From an uncultured Chloroflexota bacterium (lineage in GTDB: Bacteria > Chloroflexota > Limnocylindria > Limnocylindrales > CSP1-4), in contig CAIYQJ010000466.1 of NCBI GenBank assembly GCA_903928275.1, positions 1 to 7,180 of the forward strand: a stretch of 7,180 nucleotides of DNA, in the 5' to 3' direction. How positions within the stretch are numbered: position 1 is the stretch's first letter; each line of letters opens with the position of its first letter. Positions 1-6,361 of the stretch are shown one piece after another. A program made the translations under genes and the position numbers. The notes under the pieces are model-generated. The model was not told the DNA's origin. It searched no databases and was given only the letters and a program-made list of their open reading frames with translations.

Positions 1-196
1 CGCCCGCGGCGCCGGTCAGGTTCACGGCCGTGAGGCCGTTGCCGTTGTCCGTGCGAGCCGGCTGGTTGGCGAGGACGGCCACCGCGATGATGACGACCGC
101 CGTGATCCCGATGAGGGCGAGCGAAGTGACCCGGCTCCTCGTCGAGCGCGCCGGGCGCTCGTCCGGCGCCGCAGCCGCGATCGTCGCCGCCTCCAT
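1..196 (-). CDS. N-terminus of a single-pass membrane protein, possibly TlpA/ResA-like thioredoxin (partial)
   Basis: The gene is cut by the left edge of the window; 65 codons are visible. The N-terminus is a short Ala-rich, charged cytoplasmic stretch ending in RSTRSRV. One hydrophobic helix follows (about residues 27-43, SLALIGITAVVIIAVAV), then a polar extracytoplasmic segment (NGNGLTAVNLTGAAG). This is the usual layout of an anchored TlpA/ResA-type thiol-disulfide oxidoreductase, and the position directly after ccdA-resB-ccsA fits that role: reducing apocytochrome CXXCH cysteines with electrons from CcdA. No catalytic CXXC lies in the visible part, so the function is inferred from context. 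I chose the ATG at 196 because GGGAGGT sits 7 nt upstream and GC3 is high from there on. An in-frame GTG at 244, only 9 nt after the ccsA stop, would add 16 residues and is a real alternative. Confidence 0.6.
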   Translation of the reverse strand, partial: MEAATIAAAAPDERPARSTRSRVTSLALIGITAVVIIAVAVLANQPARTDNGNGLTAVNLTGAAG

Positions 197-253
197 CGCC
201 GGACCTCCCGTGCCCTCTTCGCTCGTCCCTGCCTGCTCGCTCACGACCTCGAC

Positions 254-1153
254 CTACCCGTTGTTGTTGAGGCCGGAGTAGCTGTGCAGCCCGCCGAAGA
301 AGAGGTTCCCGAAGTAGGTGAACAGCGTGGCGCCGAAGCCGATGACGAGCAGCCACGCGGCGCGATCGCCGCGCCAGCCGCGGACGACCCGGGCGTGGAG
401 GTAGGAGCCGTAGATGAGCCAGGTGACGAGCGAGGCCGTCTCCTTGGGATCCCAGCTCCAGTAGCTGCCCCAGGCCACGTTCGCCCAGACGGCGCCGAGC
501 ACGATCGTGAGGGTCATGAACGGGAAGCCGATGACGACGGCGCGGTAGCTGATCTCGTCGAGGAGCTCGGCCCGCGGGAGCCGCTTCACGCCGTGGGCCT
601 GGAGGAGGTAGAGGACCGCCGCGGCGAAGCTGATCGAGAACGTTCCGTAGGCGACGATCGCGACGGCGACGTGGACCGTGAGGAGCAGGTTGTTCTGGAG
701 CGCCGGGACGAGCGGGTCGGCGGTGGCCGGGATCGTCGTGGCGTACAGGCACATGAGGAGCGCGATCGGGAGGGCGATGAGCCCGAGGACGCGCTGGTGG
801 TAGCGGCGCTCGAAGTAGAGGTACACGCCCACGACGCCGGTGGCGAAGGCGATGGAGAACTCGTACATGTTCGCGAACGGGCCGTGGCCGGTCGCGATCG
901 CGCGGAACGCCATCGAGGCGAGCAGGAAGATGAACGCCAGCCACGCGAGGAGCGTGCCGTACGTCGCGACGTTCGACGGCCCGGTCACGACCGTGACCGA
1001 CGAGCCGCCTTCCATGGATCCGCCGCCGACGGTGGCGAGGCTCGTGCGGCGCCGCGCGACGCGCACGGACGCGAACGAGACCGCGTACATGACGATGGCG
1101 AGGGCGATCGACAGGATCCCCGCGATGAAGCTGTACTCCGACATCTTGAACAT
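254..1153 (-). CDS. ccsA: Cytochrome c biogenesis protein CcsA (CcsB/ResC), System II heme handling
   Basis: This 299-residue polytopic membrane protein of the CcmC/CcmF/CcsA family works with ResB to move heme across the membrane and attach it to apocytochrome c. The tryptophan-rich WWD signature is clear at residues 223-235 (WANVAWGSYWSWD), followed by PKETASL. Candidate heme-ligand histidines are H161 (LLTVHVAVA, start of a core helix), H253 (GSYLHARV) and H290 (GGLHSYSG near the C-terminus). The NMYE segment near residue 95 is also typical of the family. About eight hydrophobic segments are visible, as expected. The frame stays open 47 codons upstream into resB, but that extension is Arg-rich and not protein-like. 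The ATG at 1153 has AAGGAGG 9 nt upstream and starts directly before the first membrane helix. It lies 28 nt after the resB stop and is probably co-transcribed with it. The family assignment is firm; symbol use (ccsA, ccsB, resC) differs between taxa. Confidence 0.95.
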   Translation of the reverse strand: MFKMSEYSFIAGILSIALAIVMYAVSFASVRVARRRTSLATVGGGSMEGGSSVTVVTGPSNVATYGTLLAWLAFIFLLASMAFRAIATGHGPFANMYEFSIAFATGVVGVYLYFERRYHQRVLGLIALPIALLMCLYATTIPATADPLVPALQNNLLLTVHVAVAIVAYGTFSISFAAAVLYLLQAHGVKRLPRAELLDEISYRAVVIGFPFMTLTIVLGAVWANVAWGSYWSWDPKETASLVTWLIYGSYLHARVVRGWRGDRAAWLLVIGFGATLFTYFGNLFFGGLHSYSGLNNNG

Positions 1154-1162
1154 GTGACGGTC

Positions 1163-1169
1163 CCTCCTT
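1163..1169 (-). promoter_or_regulatory. Shine-Dalgarno site that fixes the ccsA start
   Basis: The minus strand reads AAGGAGG, a near-perfect anti-16S match, 9 nt before the ATG at 1153. It lies in the 28-nt gap after the resB stop. It argues against the longer upstream reading frame that would overlap the resB C-terminus. Confidence 0.8.
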
Positions 1170-1181
1170 CTCGACCGCTGC

Positions 1182-2663
1182 CTAGGCCGAATGCGTCCCG
1201 ACGAGGGACCGCTGCATCTCGCTGACGATCTTCTGGAAGTCGGGCCCGAACGTCGCATCGTGACGCGACGTGGCGCCCACGCGGACCTCCGCACCGGACG
1301 GGCCCGGGACGATCCGGGTCCAGATGCGACGGCTGGGGAAGAAGAAGACGAGGAACAACCCCGCCACGAGGAGCATCGCGCCGCCGAACACGAAGATCGC
1401 GCCCGGGTCGCGGCTGACGATCAGGCCGGTGAACTGGCGCTCGCGCGCGAACGTCACGTCCACGCCGCCGAGGCTCGCGGAGCTGCCCTGGTTCACGACC
1501 TGGATGCCGAGCGGGGTGCTCGTGCCGGTCTTGTAGACCTCGAACTGGACCTGGCCTGCCTTGATGGCGGGGTCCACCTCGCCGGAGGCCGCCGCCACGA
1601 CGAGGACGGTGAGGCCCTTGTCCGGCAGGACGATCTGGCCGATCCGGTCCGTACCGCTGTTGCTCGAGAAGAGGAGCGGCACGCCCTTGTCGAACAGGAC
1701 CGCGCCCCCGGCGTCCTTCACGATCACGTCCGTGGCCGCGCCGAAGAACGACTGGTAGAACGTCACGCCACCGGCCTCGAGCGGCTGGTTCACGCGGATC
1801 GTCTGCGCGCCCACCTGCTGACCGTCCCTGTAGACGACGAGGTCGGCCGCGTAGTCACTCGGGGCGCCGCTCGCGTAGTAGCTGTCGCTGAAGGATGTCG
1901 CCTTGACCGACAGGCCGGTGCCGTTCCCGACGTCCACGGTGGAGCCCACCGGGACCGCGAACTCGGCGTTCTTGAAGCCCCAGAACGAGCCCATGAGCGC
2001 GCCGACGAGGATCATGACCAGGCTGATGTGCGCCGCGAGCGTCCCGAACGGGGCCCAGCGGAACCGGTCCGCGTAGACCGCGATCTCGTCGCCGTCCCGC
2101 TCCACGACCGTCCGGAAGTGGTGCGACTTGAACGTCTTCGTCACGTCCGTGAGGGCGGCGTCCGTGGCCACCGTCGCGTCGATGCGCTCGCTGTGCGGCG
2201 CGCGATCGTAGAAGACCGCGGTCATCCGCGTCCGCGGGTGGACGGCCGTCTTCCACAGGCCCTTGAAGCGGTTCACGGAGCACGCGAGGATGCTCGTGGT
2301 CAGGAGGACGATGATCCCCTTGAACCACCAGGACGAGAAGATGTTGAACGCCCCGAGCATGTCCATGGGGGTCGTCCAGCCGCCGTACTTGGGGCGGACA
2401 GTGTCCAGCCAGGCGGTGTAGGCCTGCGGGTCGCTCGCCATCCCCGCGGGCGCCTGGACGACGAGCGTCCCCACGAGCGCGAGCACCGCGAGCATGAGCA
2501 TGAGGATGAGCGCCGTCCGCATCGACGTGAAGATCCGCCACAGGCGGTCGCCGATGTCCGACGGGCGGATCGTCATGCGGCCGCCGGTCTCCGCGGTCGG
2601 CTCCGAGACGACCGTGCGGCCACCGGCCGGCGCAGTCGAGTTCGGGACCGTCAGCTCGCTCAT
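1182..2663 (-). CDS. resB: ResB/Ccs1-family cytochrome c biogenesis protein
   Basis: This 493-residue protein is the System II partner of CcsA, binding apocytochrome and heme on the outer face of the membrane. Its order of parts matches the family. TM1 follows the SMRTALIL segment (about 48-70, ending VVQ). TM2 is FNIFSSWWFKGII through ILACSVNR (about 106-132). TM3 carries H212 (FGTLAAHISLVMILVGAL). A large extracytoplasmic domain spans about 230-417 and includes the family-typical VNQPLEAGGVTFYQSFFG (291-308). TM4 (about 422-442) begins RDPGAIFVFGGA and is followed by RRIWTR and a 45-residue cytoplasmic tail. The ATG at 2663 is chosen because GAGGAG lies 7 nt upstream, overlapping the ccdA stop codon (TGAGGAG), which suggests translational coupling. 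The open frame continues 230 codons further upstream, but that stretch is the antisense-like shadow of ccdA. The tail after TM4 reads FFFPSRRIW, with Ser where many relatives have a polar or His residue. Confidence 0.95.
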   Translation of the reverse strand: MSELTVPNSTAPAGGRTVVSEPTAETGGRMTIRPSDIGDRLWRIFTSMRTALILMLMLAVLALVGTLVVQAPAGMASDPQAYTAWLDTVRPKYGGWTTPMDMLGAFNIFSSWWFKGIIVLLTTSILACSVNRFKGLWKTAVHPRTRMTAVFYDRAPHSERIDATVATDAALTDVTKTFKSHHFRTVVERDGDEIAVYADRFRWAPFGTLAAHISLVMILVGALMGSFWGFKNAEFAVPVGSTVDVGNGTGLSVKATSFSDSYYASGAPSDYAADLVVYRDGQQVGAQTIRVNQPLEAGGVTFYQSFFGAATDVIVKDAGGAVLFDKGVPLLFSSNSGTDRIGQIVLPDKGLTVLVVAAASGEVDPAIKAGQVQFEVYKTGTSTPLGIQVVNQGSSASLGGVDVTFARERQFTGLIVSRDPGAIFVFGGAMLLVAGLFLVFFFPSRRIWTRIVPGPSGAEVRVGATSRHDATFGPDFQKIVSEMQRSLVGTHSA

Positions 2664-2670
2664 GTGCGTA

Positions 2671-2676
2671 CTCCTC
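2671..2676 (-). promoter_or_regulatory. Shine-Dalgarno site of resB overlapping the ccdA stop
   Basis: The minus strand reads GAGGAG 7 nt before the resB ATG. Its first bases are part of the ccdA stop (TGAGGAG). A ribosome terminating on ccdA would therefore sit on the resB initiation region, consistent with coupled translation of the two partners. Confidence 0.7.
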
Positions 2677-3412
2677 AGAGACCGAAGGTCGGCAGCAGGC
2701 CGGACAGCCGGCCGAACGTGTTCGTGATCATCAGGAAGCCCACCACGACGAGCATCCCGCCCGTCACCCACGAGACCGCCTGGTGGTGCGTGCGGAGCCA
2801 GCCCAGCCGGCGGCTCACGGCGGTGGCGCCCACCGCGACGAGGATGAAGGGGATCGCGAGCCCGGCGGCGAACGCGAACAGGAGCACCGTGCCCTCGAGC
2901 ACGCTCGCGCTCACCGACGCGAGGCCGATGATCCCGCCGAGGATGGGGCCGATGCACGGCGTCCATCCGGCGGCGAAGACGACGCCGAGGAGGGTGGACC
3001 GGCCGTAGCTGGGGCCCGCGGCCTGCGGCCGACCGAAGCCGATCATCGAGCCGCTCATGGGGCCCACCGGGAGGTGCGCCTCGCGGTAGAAGGCCGAGAA
3101 GTTGATGAGGCCCGCGACGTTGAGGCCCATGAAGATGAGGATCGCGCCGCCCACCTGGCGGAGGATCCAGGCCTGGTCGCGGAGGACGTACCCCACGAGG
3201 CCCACCGAGGCCCAGAGGGCGATGAACACGACCGAGAAGCCGAAGGAGAACGCGAGCGCCTGGTTGAAGGCGGTGCGGCGGCGGGTGGCCGCGCCGTCCG
3301 GGTCGGTGCCCACCATGTAGCCCACGTAGGCGGGCACGAGCGGCAGGCAGCACGGGGACGCGAACGAGACGATCCCCGCGAGGAACGCGATGGCGATCCC
3401 GATGCCGGTCAT
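2675..3412 (-). CDS. ccdA: CcdA, thiol-disulfide electron transporter for cytochrome c biogenesis
   Basis: This 245-residue protein of the CcdA/DsbD transmembrane family carries reducing equivalents from cytoplasmic thioredoxin across the membrane to an outer thioredoxin such as ResA. About six helices are visible. The two redox cysteine sites are present: SPCCLPLVPAYV near residue 19 (C21, with an adjacent extra C22) and GWTPCIGPILGG near 149 (C153), each in the family's Pro-Cys setting. The length is usual for stand-alone CcdA. The ATG at 3412 starts directly before the first helix. The frame is open 20 codons further upstream, but those are Arg/Pro-rich and overlap the preceding gene. No strong Shine-Dalgarno is visible before this ATG. 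The upstream TPR gene stops only 7 nt before it, so translation is probably coupled. Confidence 0.95.
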   Translation of the reverse strand: MTGIGIAIAFLAGIVSFASPCCLPLVPAYVGYMVGTDPDGAATRRRTAFNQALAFSFGFSVVFIALWASVGLVGYVLRDQAWILRQVGGAILIFMGLNVAGLINFSAFYREAHLPVGPMSGSMIGFGRPQAAGPSYGRSTLLGVVFAAGWTPCIGPILGGIIGLASVSASVLEGTVLLFAFAAGLAIPFILVAVGATAVSRRLGWLRTHHQAVSWVTGGMLVVVGFLMITNTFGRLSGLLPTFGL

Positions 3413-3419
3413 CGTGCTG

Positions 3420-4661
3420 CTACTTCGCGCTCGGCGACGGGGAGGCTGCCGGGGCCGCGGTCGGTGCGCCAACGGGCGACGGCACGGGCGCCGCGGCGGA
3501 GGCTGCCGGGGCCGAGCTGCCGGCCGGAGCTACCGGCGAGGCTGCCGGGGCCGAGCTGCCGGCCGGAGCGCCGCTTCCGCCCGGGGCCGGGGAGCCGTTG
3601 AGGCTGTCGAGGTGCTGCTGGACCGTGTTCGCGAGCGACGTGCCCGGCGCGAGCGCGATGACCTGGTTCCACTCGGCCTTGACCTGCGCGAGATCCGGGG
3701 AAGCGCTGTCGAGGTACATGAACCCGAGGTAGTAGTGCGCGTCCACGTTCTTCGGGTCCGCCGCGATCGCCGCGCGCCAGTCCTTCTCGGCCACCGTGCG
3801 GTCGCCCACGTTGTAGGCGGTGGCGCCGCGCCCGAGGAGTGCCTGGACGTTCTTCGGGTCGACAGCGAGGAGCTTGTCGAAGAAGGTGCCGGCGGTGGCG
3901 TAATCGGCGCCGTTGTAATACACGTTGCCGAGGTCGAGGAGCGCCGTGGTGTCGTTGGGGTTCGCCTGGAGCTTCTGCATGAGCGCCGCGACCTGCGCCT
4001 GGTCAATCACCGGGCCCGACGGCGAGGCCTGTGGCGCCGGCGTGCCGTTGAAGCCGGGGACACCGGAGCCGCCGCCACCGAAGTTGTAGACCGCGACCAC
4101 GAGCACGCCGACGACGAGGATGCCGCCCCCCACGAGCGCGAGGCGGGTCAGCAGGCGGTTGCGGGCGCTGTTGTCCACGGGGGCCGTCGCGGCGGCCGTG
4201 GCGGCCGCCGCACGGTCGGAGGATCGGGCCTTGCGGACCGGGACCGGCTCGTCGCTCAGCTCCTCGATCTCGTCGTCCGCGACGGCGGGGGCAGGCGCCG
4301 CGGCGGATGCGCGCGGAGCGGCCCCCGGTGTCGGCGTGGCGGCGGCTGCCGTCGCAGCCCCGGCCCCGGCCCCGGCCCCGGAAGCGGGCCCGGCCCCGGT
4401 CGCCGGCATGATCGACGCGGCCACGGCCGCCGTCAGCCCCTCGGTAGGGTCGAGGAGGAGCGCGAACGCCTCGTCCGCCGCCGCGATCTCTCGCTGCGCC
4501 CACGCCCGCAGGTCGCTCGGCGCGCCCTCGAGGAACGTCACGAGCTCGTCGTGCGCCGCCTCGATCATCTGCGTGTTCGCGTCCGCCGTGAGCCCCAGCC
4601 GGGCGAGGAGCTCGCGCTCCGCCGCCGCGCGGCTGGCCGTGTCGTTCGTGGGTCCGGTCAT
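3420..4661 (-). CDS. Membrane-anchored TPR protein with J-domain-like N-terminus, head of the ccs operon
   Basis: This 413-residue protein is built in five parts. Residues 1-75 form a helical domain that resembles a degenerate J domain (LLARLGLTADANTQMIEAAH, later AAADEAFALLLDP), but no HPD tripeptide is present. Residues 85-160 are an Ala/Pro/Gly linker with an acidic patch (DDEIEELSDE). One transmembrane helix covers about 171-192. TPR-like repeats cover about 222-352 (LLDLGNVYYNGADYATAGTF, then GRGATAYNVGDRTVAEKDW and HYYLGFMYLD, each with DPKN-type turns). The last 60 residues are an Ala/Pro/Ser tail. The TPR part should lie outside the membrane and recalls the CcmH/NrfG/CycH TPR proteins that hold apocytochromes. 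As first gene before ccdA-resB-ccsA it may be an apocytochrome chaperone; this is inference. The ATG at 4661 has a modest GAGAAG 7 nt upstream. Another reading is a general membrane-assembly scaffold. Confidence 0.85.
   Translation of the reverse strand: MTGPTNDTASRAAAERELLARLGLTADANTQMIEAAHDELVTFLEGAPSDLRAWAQREIAAADEAFALLLDPTEGLTAAVAASIMPATGAGPASGAGAGAGAATAAAATPTPGAAPRASAAAPAPAVADDEIEELSDEPVPVRKARSSDRAAAATAAATAPVDNSARNRLLTRLALVGGGILVVGVLVVAVYNFGGGGSGVPGFNGTPAPQASPSGPVIDQAQVAALMQKLQANPNDTTALLDLGNVYYNGADYATAGTFFDKLLAVDPKNVQALLGRGATAYNVGDRTVAEKDWRAAIAADPKNVDAHYYLGFMYLDSASPDLAQVKAEWNQVIALAPGTSLANTVQQHLDSLNGSPAPGGSGAPAGSSAPAASPVAPAGSSAPAASAAAPVPSPVGAPTAAPAASPSPSAK
3442..3569 (-). repeat. 32-bp direct repeats encoding the Ala/Pro/Ser tail
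   Basis: A 32-bp sequence occurs exactly at 3499-3530 and again at 3538-3569, 39 bp apart. That is 13 codons, so the frame is kept and the peptide APAGSSAPAAS is repeated. The first 16 bases (gaggctgccggggccg) recur at 3442-3457. It is an in-frame expansion inside the TPR protein's disordered tail, likely variable in length between strains. Confidence 0.85.
4358..4381. repeat. (CCCCGG)x4 hexanucleotide repeat in the TPR gene linker
   Basis: Four perfect tandem copies of ccccgg encode alternating Gly-Ala (GAGAGA) in the linker before the membrane helix. Because the unit is six bases, gain or loss of copies keeps the reading frame. It could also be a hard spot for sequencing. Confidence 0.85.
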
Positions 4662-4976
4662 TCGGGGTCTTCTCGTCCTCAGGCGGCGCGGCGCAGGCGG
4701 GCGCCCAGGCGGGTGTTCGATGTCATGCGGTGATTGTCGATTTGAGCGAATCCGAGAACCATCCGTCGGGCGGCACGTTTCCGATAGAGGCCGGTACCGC
4801 CCGATCCAGCAGGGGCGTCGCAGGGTATAGATCCGGCTGTACCCGAGGGAGCGGTCGCGAGGGGACCTATGGCCCGGGCGGACCCCGTGGTGGGGGTGGG
4901 GGCGGAGGAAGATCCTGGAGGCGTTCCGGGCCGACCGCGGTGGTGCCGGGAACCCGGGGCCTCGGCGTTCTTCGGG
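4662..4976. other. Gene-free stretch between the ccs operon and the HEPN gene
   Basis: No convincing gene is visible on either strand in these 315 bases; the open frames here are short and Arg/Gly-rich. The operon promoter should lie here, reading leftward. A locally AT-richer patch (about 4733-4760) is the likeliest place, but I cannot pick a confident -10/-35 pair. A weak inverted repeat (gggta at 4823-4827, taccc at 4840-4844) and a short palindrome (ccgggaacccgg at 4946-4957) are present. The latter follows the HEPN stop and is at best a poor terminator, lacking a T tract. Confidence 0.5.
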
Positions 4977-5344
4977 TCAGGAGACCAGCGAGCGACAGAC
5001 GGCCACGAAGGACCCGGCGTTGCTCAAAGTCTCCTCGGCCGTCTCCCGAGTCAGGGCGGCGTGCGTTTCGTAGTCGGCCGCGGATCGCAGGGCGAAGGTG
5101 CCGAGAGGCGTGGCGTGGTAGCGAACGCCGACGCGCTGCGTCTTCGCGAACTGCTCACCGAACGCCGCGATCACGGCGAGTGCTTCCCACGCGTGACGTT
5201 GGCCATCTCGAGCGCCGCAGAGGCGGCGTAGAACATCGACCAGTACGACGCGCCGAGGGACCGCTCGATGTCGCCCGCCTCCAGGTCGCGTTCCGCCGCC
5301 GTCAAGCGGCTCTCAGGATTCTCGAGAAGATCCTCGACGCTCAC
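4977..5344 (-). pseudogene. hepT: HEPN-domain protein (UPF0332/HepT-like), frameshifted
   Basis: This is the HEPN partner of the MNT gene and, in intact form, usually an RNase-type toxin. The GTG at 5344 overlaps the MNT stop (GTGA). The first 57 codons read VSVEDLLENPESRL, then the HEPN helix SYWSMFYAASAAL and TRGKHSP, ending at a stop at 5173-5171. The rest of the domain is in another frame from 5174 to 4977: VIAAFGEQFAKTQRV, LRSAADYETHAALT and the final helix. One extra base between the two parts (for example GCC, giving KHSAVIAAFGEQF) would restore a 122-residue protein of normal family length. This therefore looks like a single-base deletion near 5174-5180, by mutation or sequencing error. 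The R-X4-6-H catalytic motif is not clear; the ADY signature of this subgroup is. I am confident of the family and of the frame break, not of its cause. Confidence 0.8.
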
Positions 5345-5682
5345 GCGGAGACTGCTTCGCGGGCGACGTTCGCGTTGAACGGGTCTGGCGCCGCGGAGAA
5401 CCGGTCGGCATCGACGAAGACGGGCGCGATGGTCTTGCCGTACTCCCGGGACACGCGGGAGAGCAGGTCGCTGACGCGGCGGACTTCGGTCCCGTAGTCA
5501 CCGAGCTCGCGCAGCACCAGGAGGATGTCCGCGTCCGAGTCCGGCGTGGCCCGTCGCCGCGCGTACGAGCCGAAGAGCCGGATGGCGACAAGGTTGTCGC
5601 CGTACATCTCCTCGAGCGAAGCGCGCAGTTCCTTCAGCAGACGCTGGACGGTCGTTGACCCCAGCCGCACGCGCCGTTCCAT
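5341..5682 (-). CDS. mntA: MNT-type nucleotidyltransferase (MntA-like antitoxin)
   Basis: This 113-residue minimal nucleotidyltransferase is of the DNA polymerase beta superfamily. The catalytic signature is intact: GSYARR at 38-43, then DSDADILLVL with D50 and D52 as the metal-binding pair. A third acidic residue is plausible in the strand APVFVDADRF (about 86-95). In characterised MNT/HEPN pairs the MNT protein neutralises the HEPN toxin by adenylylating it, and the 4-nt overlap with the downstream HEPN gene supports such a pair here. The start at 5682 (MERRVRL) gives the usual length, but no good Shine-Dalgarno is visible before it. The GTG four codons later is an alternative. Because its partner is frameshifted, this antitoxin may now stand alone. 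Confidence 0.88.
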   Translation of the reverse strand: MERRVRLGSTTVQRLLKELRASLEEMYGDNLVAIRLFGSYARRRATPDSDADILLVLRELGDYGTEVRRVSDLLSRVSREYGKTIAPVFVDADRFSAAPDPFNANVAREAVSA

Positions 5683-5852
5683 GAAGACAGAGTGTCCCAG
5701 TCGCCCGCGGCAGCCAACTGCGACAGTCTCACCGACTCGGTCCGGACGTGGGCTCGACGACGCCCGAGACCGGGTGCGCGCCGCGAGCTGAGAGCCTGCT
5801 TCTCGCAGCGCTGCCTGGGTGCACGCGAACCCGAGATCAACGGTGGCACCCC

Positions 5853-5868
5853 CCCTGTGTTCTCAGGG
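5853..5868. repeat. Short inverted repeat (hairpin)
   Basis: The arms ccctg and caggg pair perfectly around a 6-nt loop (tgttct). A C run precedes the left arm. The function is unknown; it could be an operator half or part of a decayed element. Confidence 0.5.
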
Positions 5869-5930
5869 ATTTGCGCCTCCGTCAGCGTGTCGCTCGACTC
5901 TGTTGAAGAGGTCGGGGGCACCCGTCCGCA

Positions 5931-5949
5931 CGCACGCCCCCGGCGTGCG
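5931..5949 (-). terminator. Strong GC hairpin downstream of mazF, possible terminator
   Basis: The arms cgcacgcc and ggcgtgcg pair over 8 bp with a 3-nt loop, 74 bp past the mazF stop in the direction of transcription. An alternative 7-bp stem (cgggggc at 5913-5919 with gcccccg at 5936-5942) competes for the same bases. There is no T tract after it, so termination is plausible but not demonstrated. Confidence 0.4.
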
Positions 5950-6022
5950 CAAGAGCCTGTGTTCCCGGGTCCTGCCGCTGGTGACGGTCCCATCCGACGG
6001 CTGGGTCTGTGCTGTCCGTTCG

Positions 6023-6361
6023 TCAGGCCCCCAGGATCTCGTTCAGACCGTCGATGACCTTCTCCACTTCCTCGGGCGAGGCGACCCCGAGCCTCCCGCC
6101 GATCCTCTCGACGGCGAGTGTCCGGATCTGGCTGATCTTGACCCAGGACGGCTTGGGGAGCCTGGTAGCGTCCAGCTCCAGCGTCAAAGGAAACCCGGCT
6201 CGCTGCGGCTGGCTGGTCAGTGCCACCGCGATCACCGTTCCCGAGCGCTCATTGAAGACATCTGCGCTCAGGATGAGCACCGGTCGCTGCCCCGACTGCT
6301 CGCGTCCGCGGGTCGGATCCAGCTCCGCCCAACGGACGTCGCCCCTCAGTACTGGGGCCAC
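6023..6361 (-). CDS. mazF: MazF-family (PemK/MazF) endoribonuclease toxin
   Basis: The 112-residue protein carries the MazF/PemK fold signatures. GDVRWAELDPTRG (7-19) is the first strand and loop. QRPVLILS follows, with the active-site-type Arg at 26. AVALTSQ (45-51) holds the conserved Thr/Ser. The late motif SWVKISQIRTLAVERI (72-87) is followed by a C-terminal helix. Relatives cleave mRNA at short single-stranded motifs, and the RHH protein encoded just upstream is the expected antitoxin. I chose the GTG at 6361: GGAG lies 8 nt upstream, and the gene then overlaps the antitoxin stop by 16 nt. A CTG at 6349, overlapping the stop as CTGA, would begin directly at LRGDVRW. The frame is open further upstream but that part is antitoxin coding sequence in another frame. 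All motifs look intact, so this toxin is probably functional. Confidence 0.92.
   Translation of the reverse strand: MAPVLRGDVRWAELDPTRGREQSGQRPVLILSADVFNERSGTVIAVALTSQPQRAGFPLTLELDATRLPKPSWVKISQIRTLAVERIGGRLGVASPEEVEKVIDGLNEILGA

Larger units (their letters stand above)
5683..6022. other. Gene-free spacer between the two toxin-antitoxin modules
   Basis: The open frames across these 340 bases, on both strands, have no recognisable domain and poor codon character, so I call no gene. The stretch holds two hairpins (listed separately) and an imperfect direct repeat: cctgtgttctcaggg at 5854-5868 and cctgtgttcccggg at 5956-5969. The MNT promoter should lie at its left end on the minus strand, but no clear -10/-35 is seen. 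Confidence 0.5.

Noticed and set aside
284..1225. Plus-strand open frame opposite ccsA
   Set aside because: The composition is typical of a high-GC shadow, and the opposite strand carries the WWD protein.
1191..3008. Long plus-strand open frame (605 codons) opposite resB and ccdA
   Set aside because: It is Arg/Glu/His-rich without any domain and lies opposite genes with clear family motifs; it is an antisense artefact of high GC.
2664..3353. 230-codon N-terminal extension of resB
   Set aside because: It is the out-of-frame reading of ccdA; the ATG at 2663 has a proper ribosome site and a family-like N-terminus.
4823..4844. Promoter of the ccs operon around CTATACC on the minus strand
   Set aside because: TATACC has no acceptable -35 at 16-18 bp, and the distance to the gene is over 160 bp; not strong enough to annotate.
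4869..5231. Plus-strand open frame opposite the HEPN gene
   Set aside because: It has no domain, and the minus strand here shows clear HEPN helices in two adjoining frames.
5821..5880. Possible tRNA or attachment site
   Set aside because: No cloverleaf or T-loop GGTTCRANYCC pattern can be built from either strand.
5634..5993. 119-codon minus-strand open frame overlapping the MNT start
   Set aside because: No recognisable domain, no ribosome site, Ser/Arg/Gly-rich composition, and overlap with the mntA frame.
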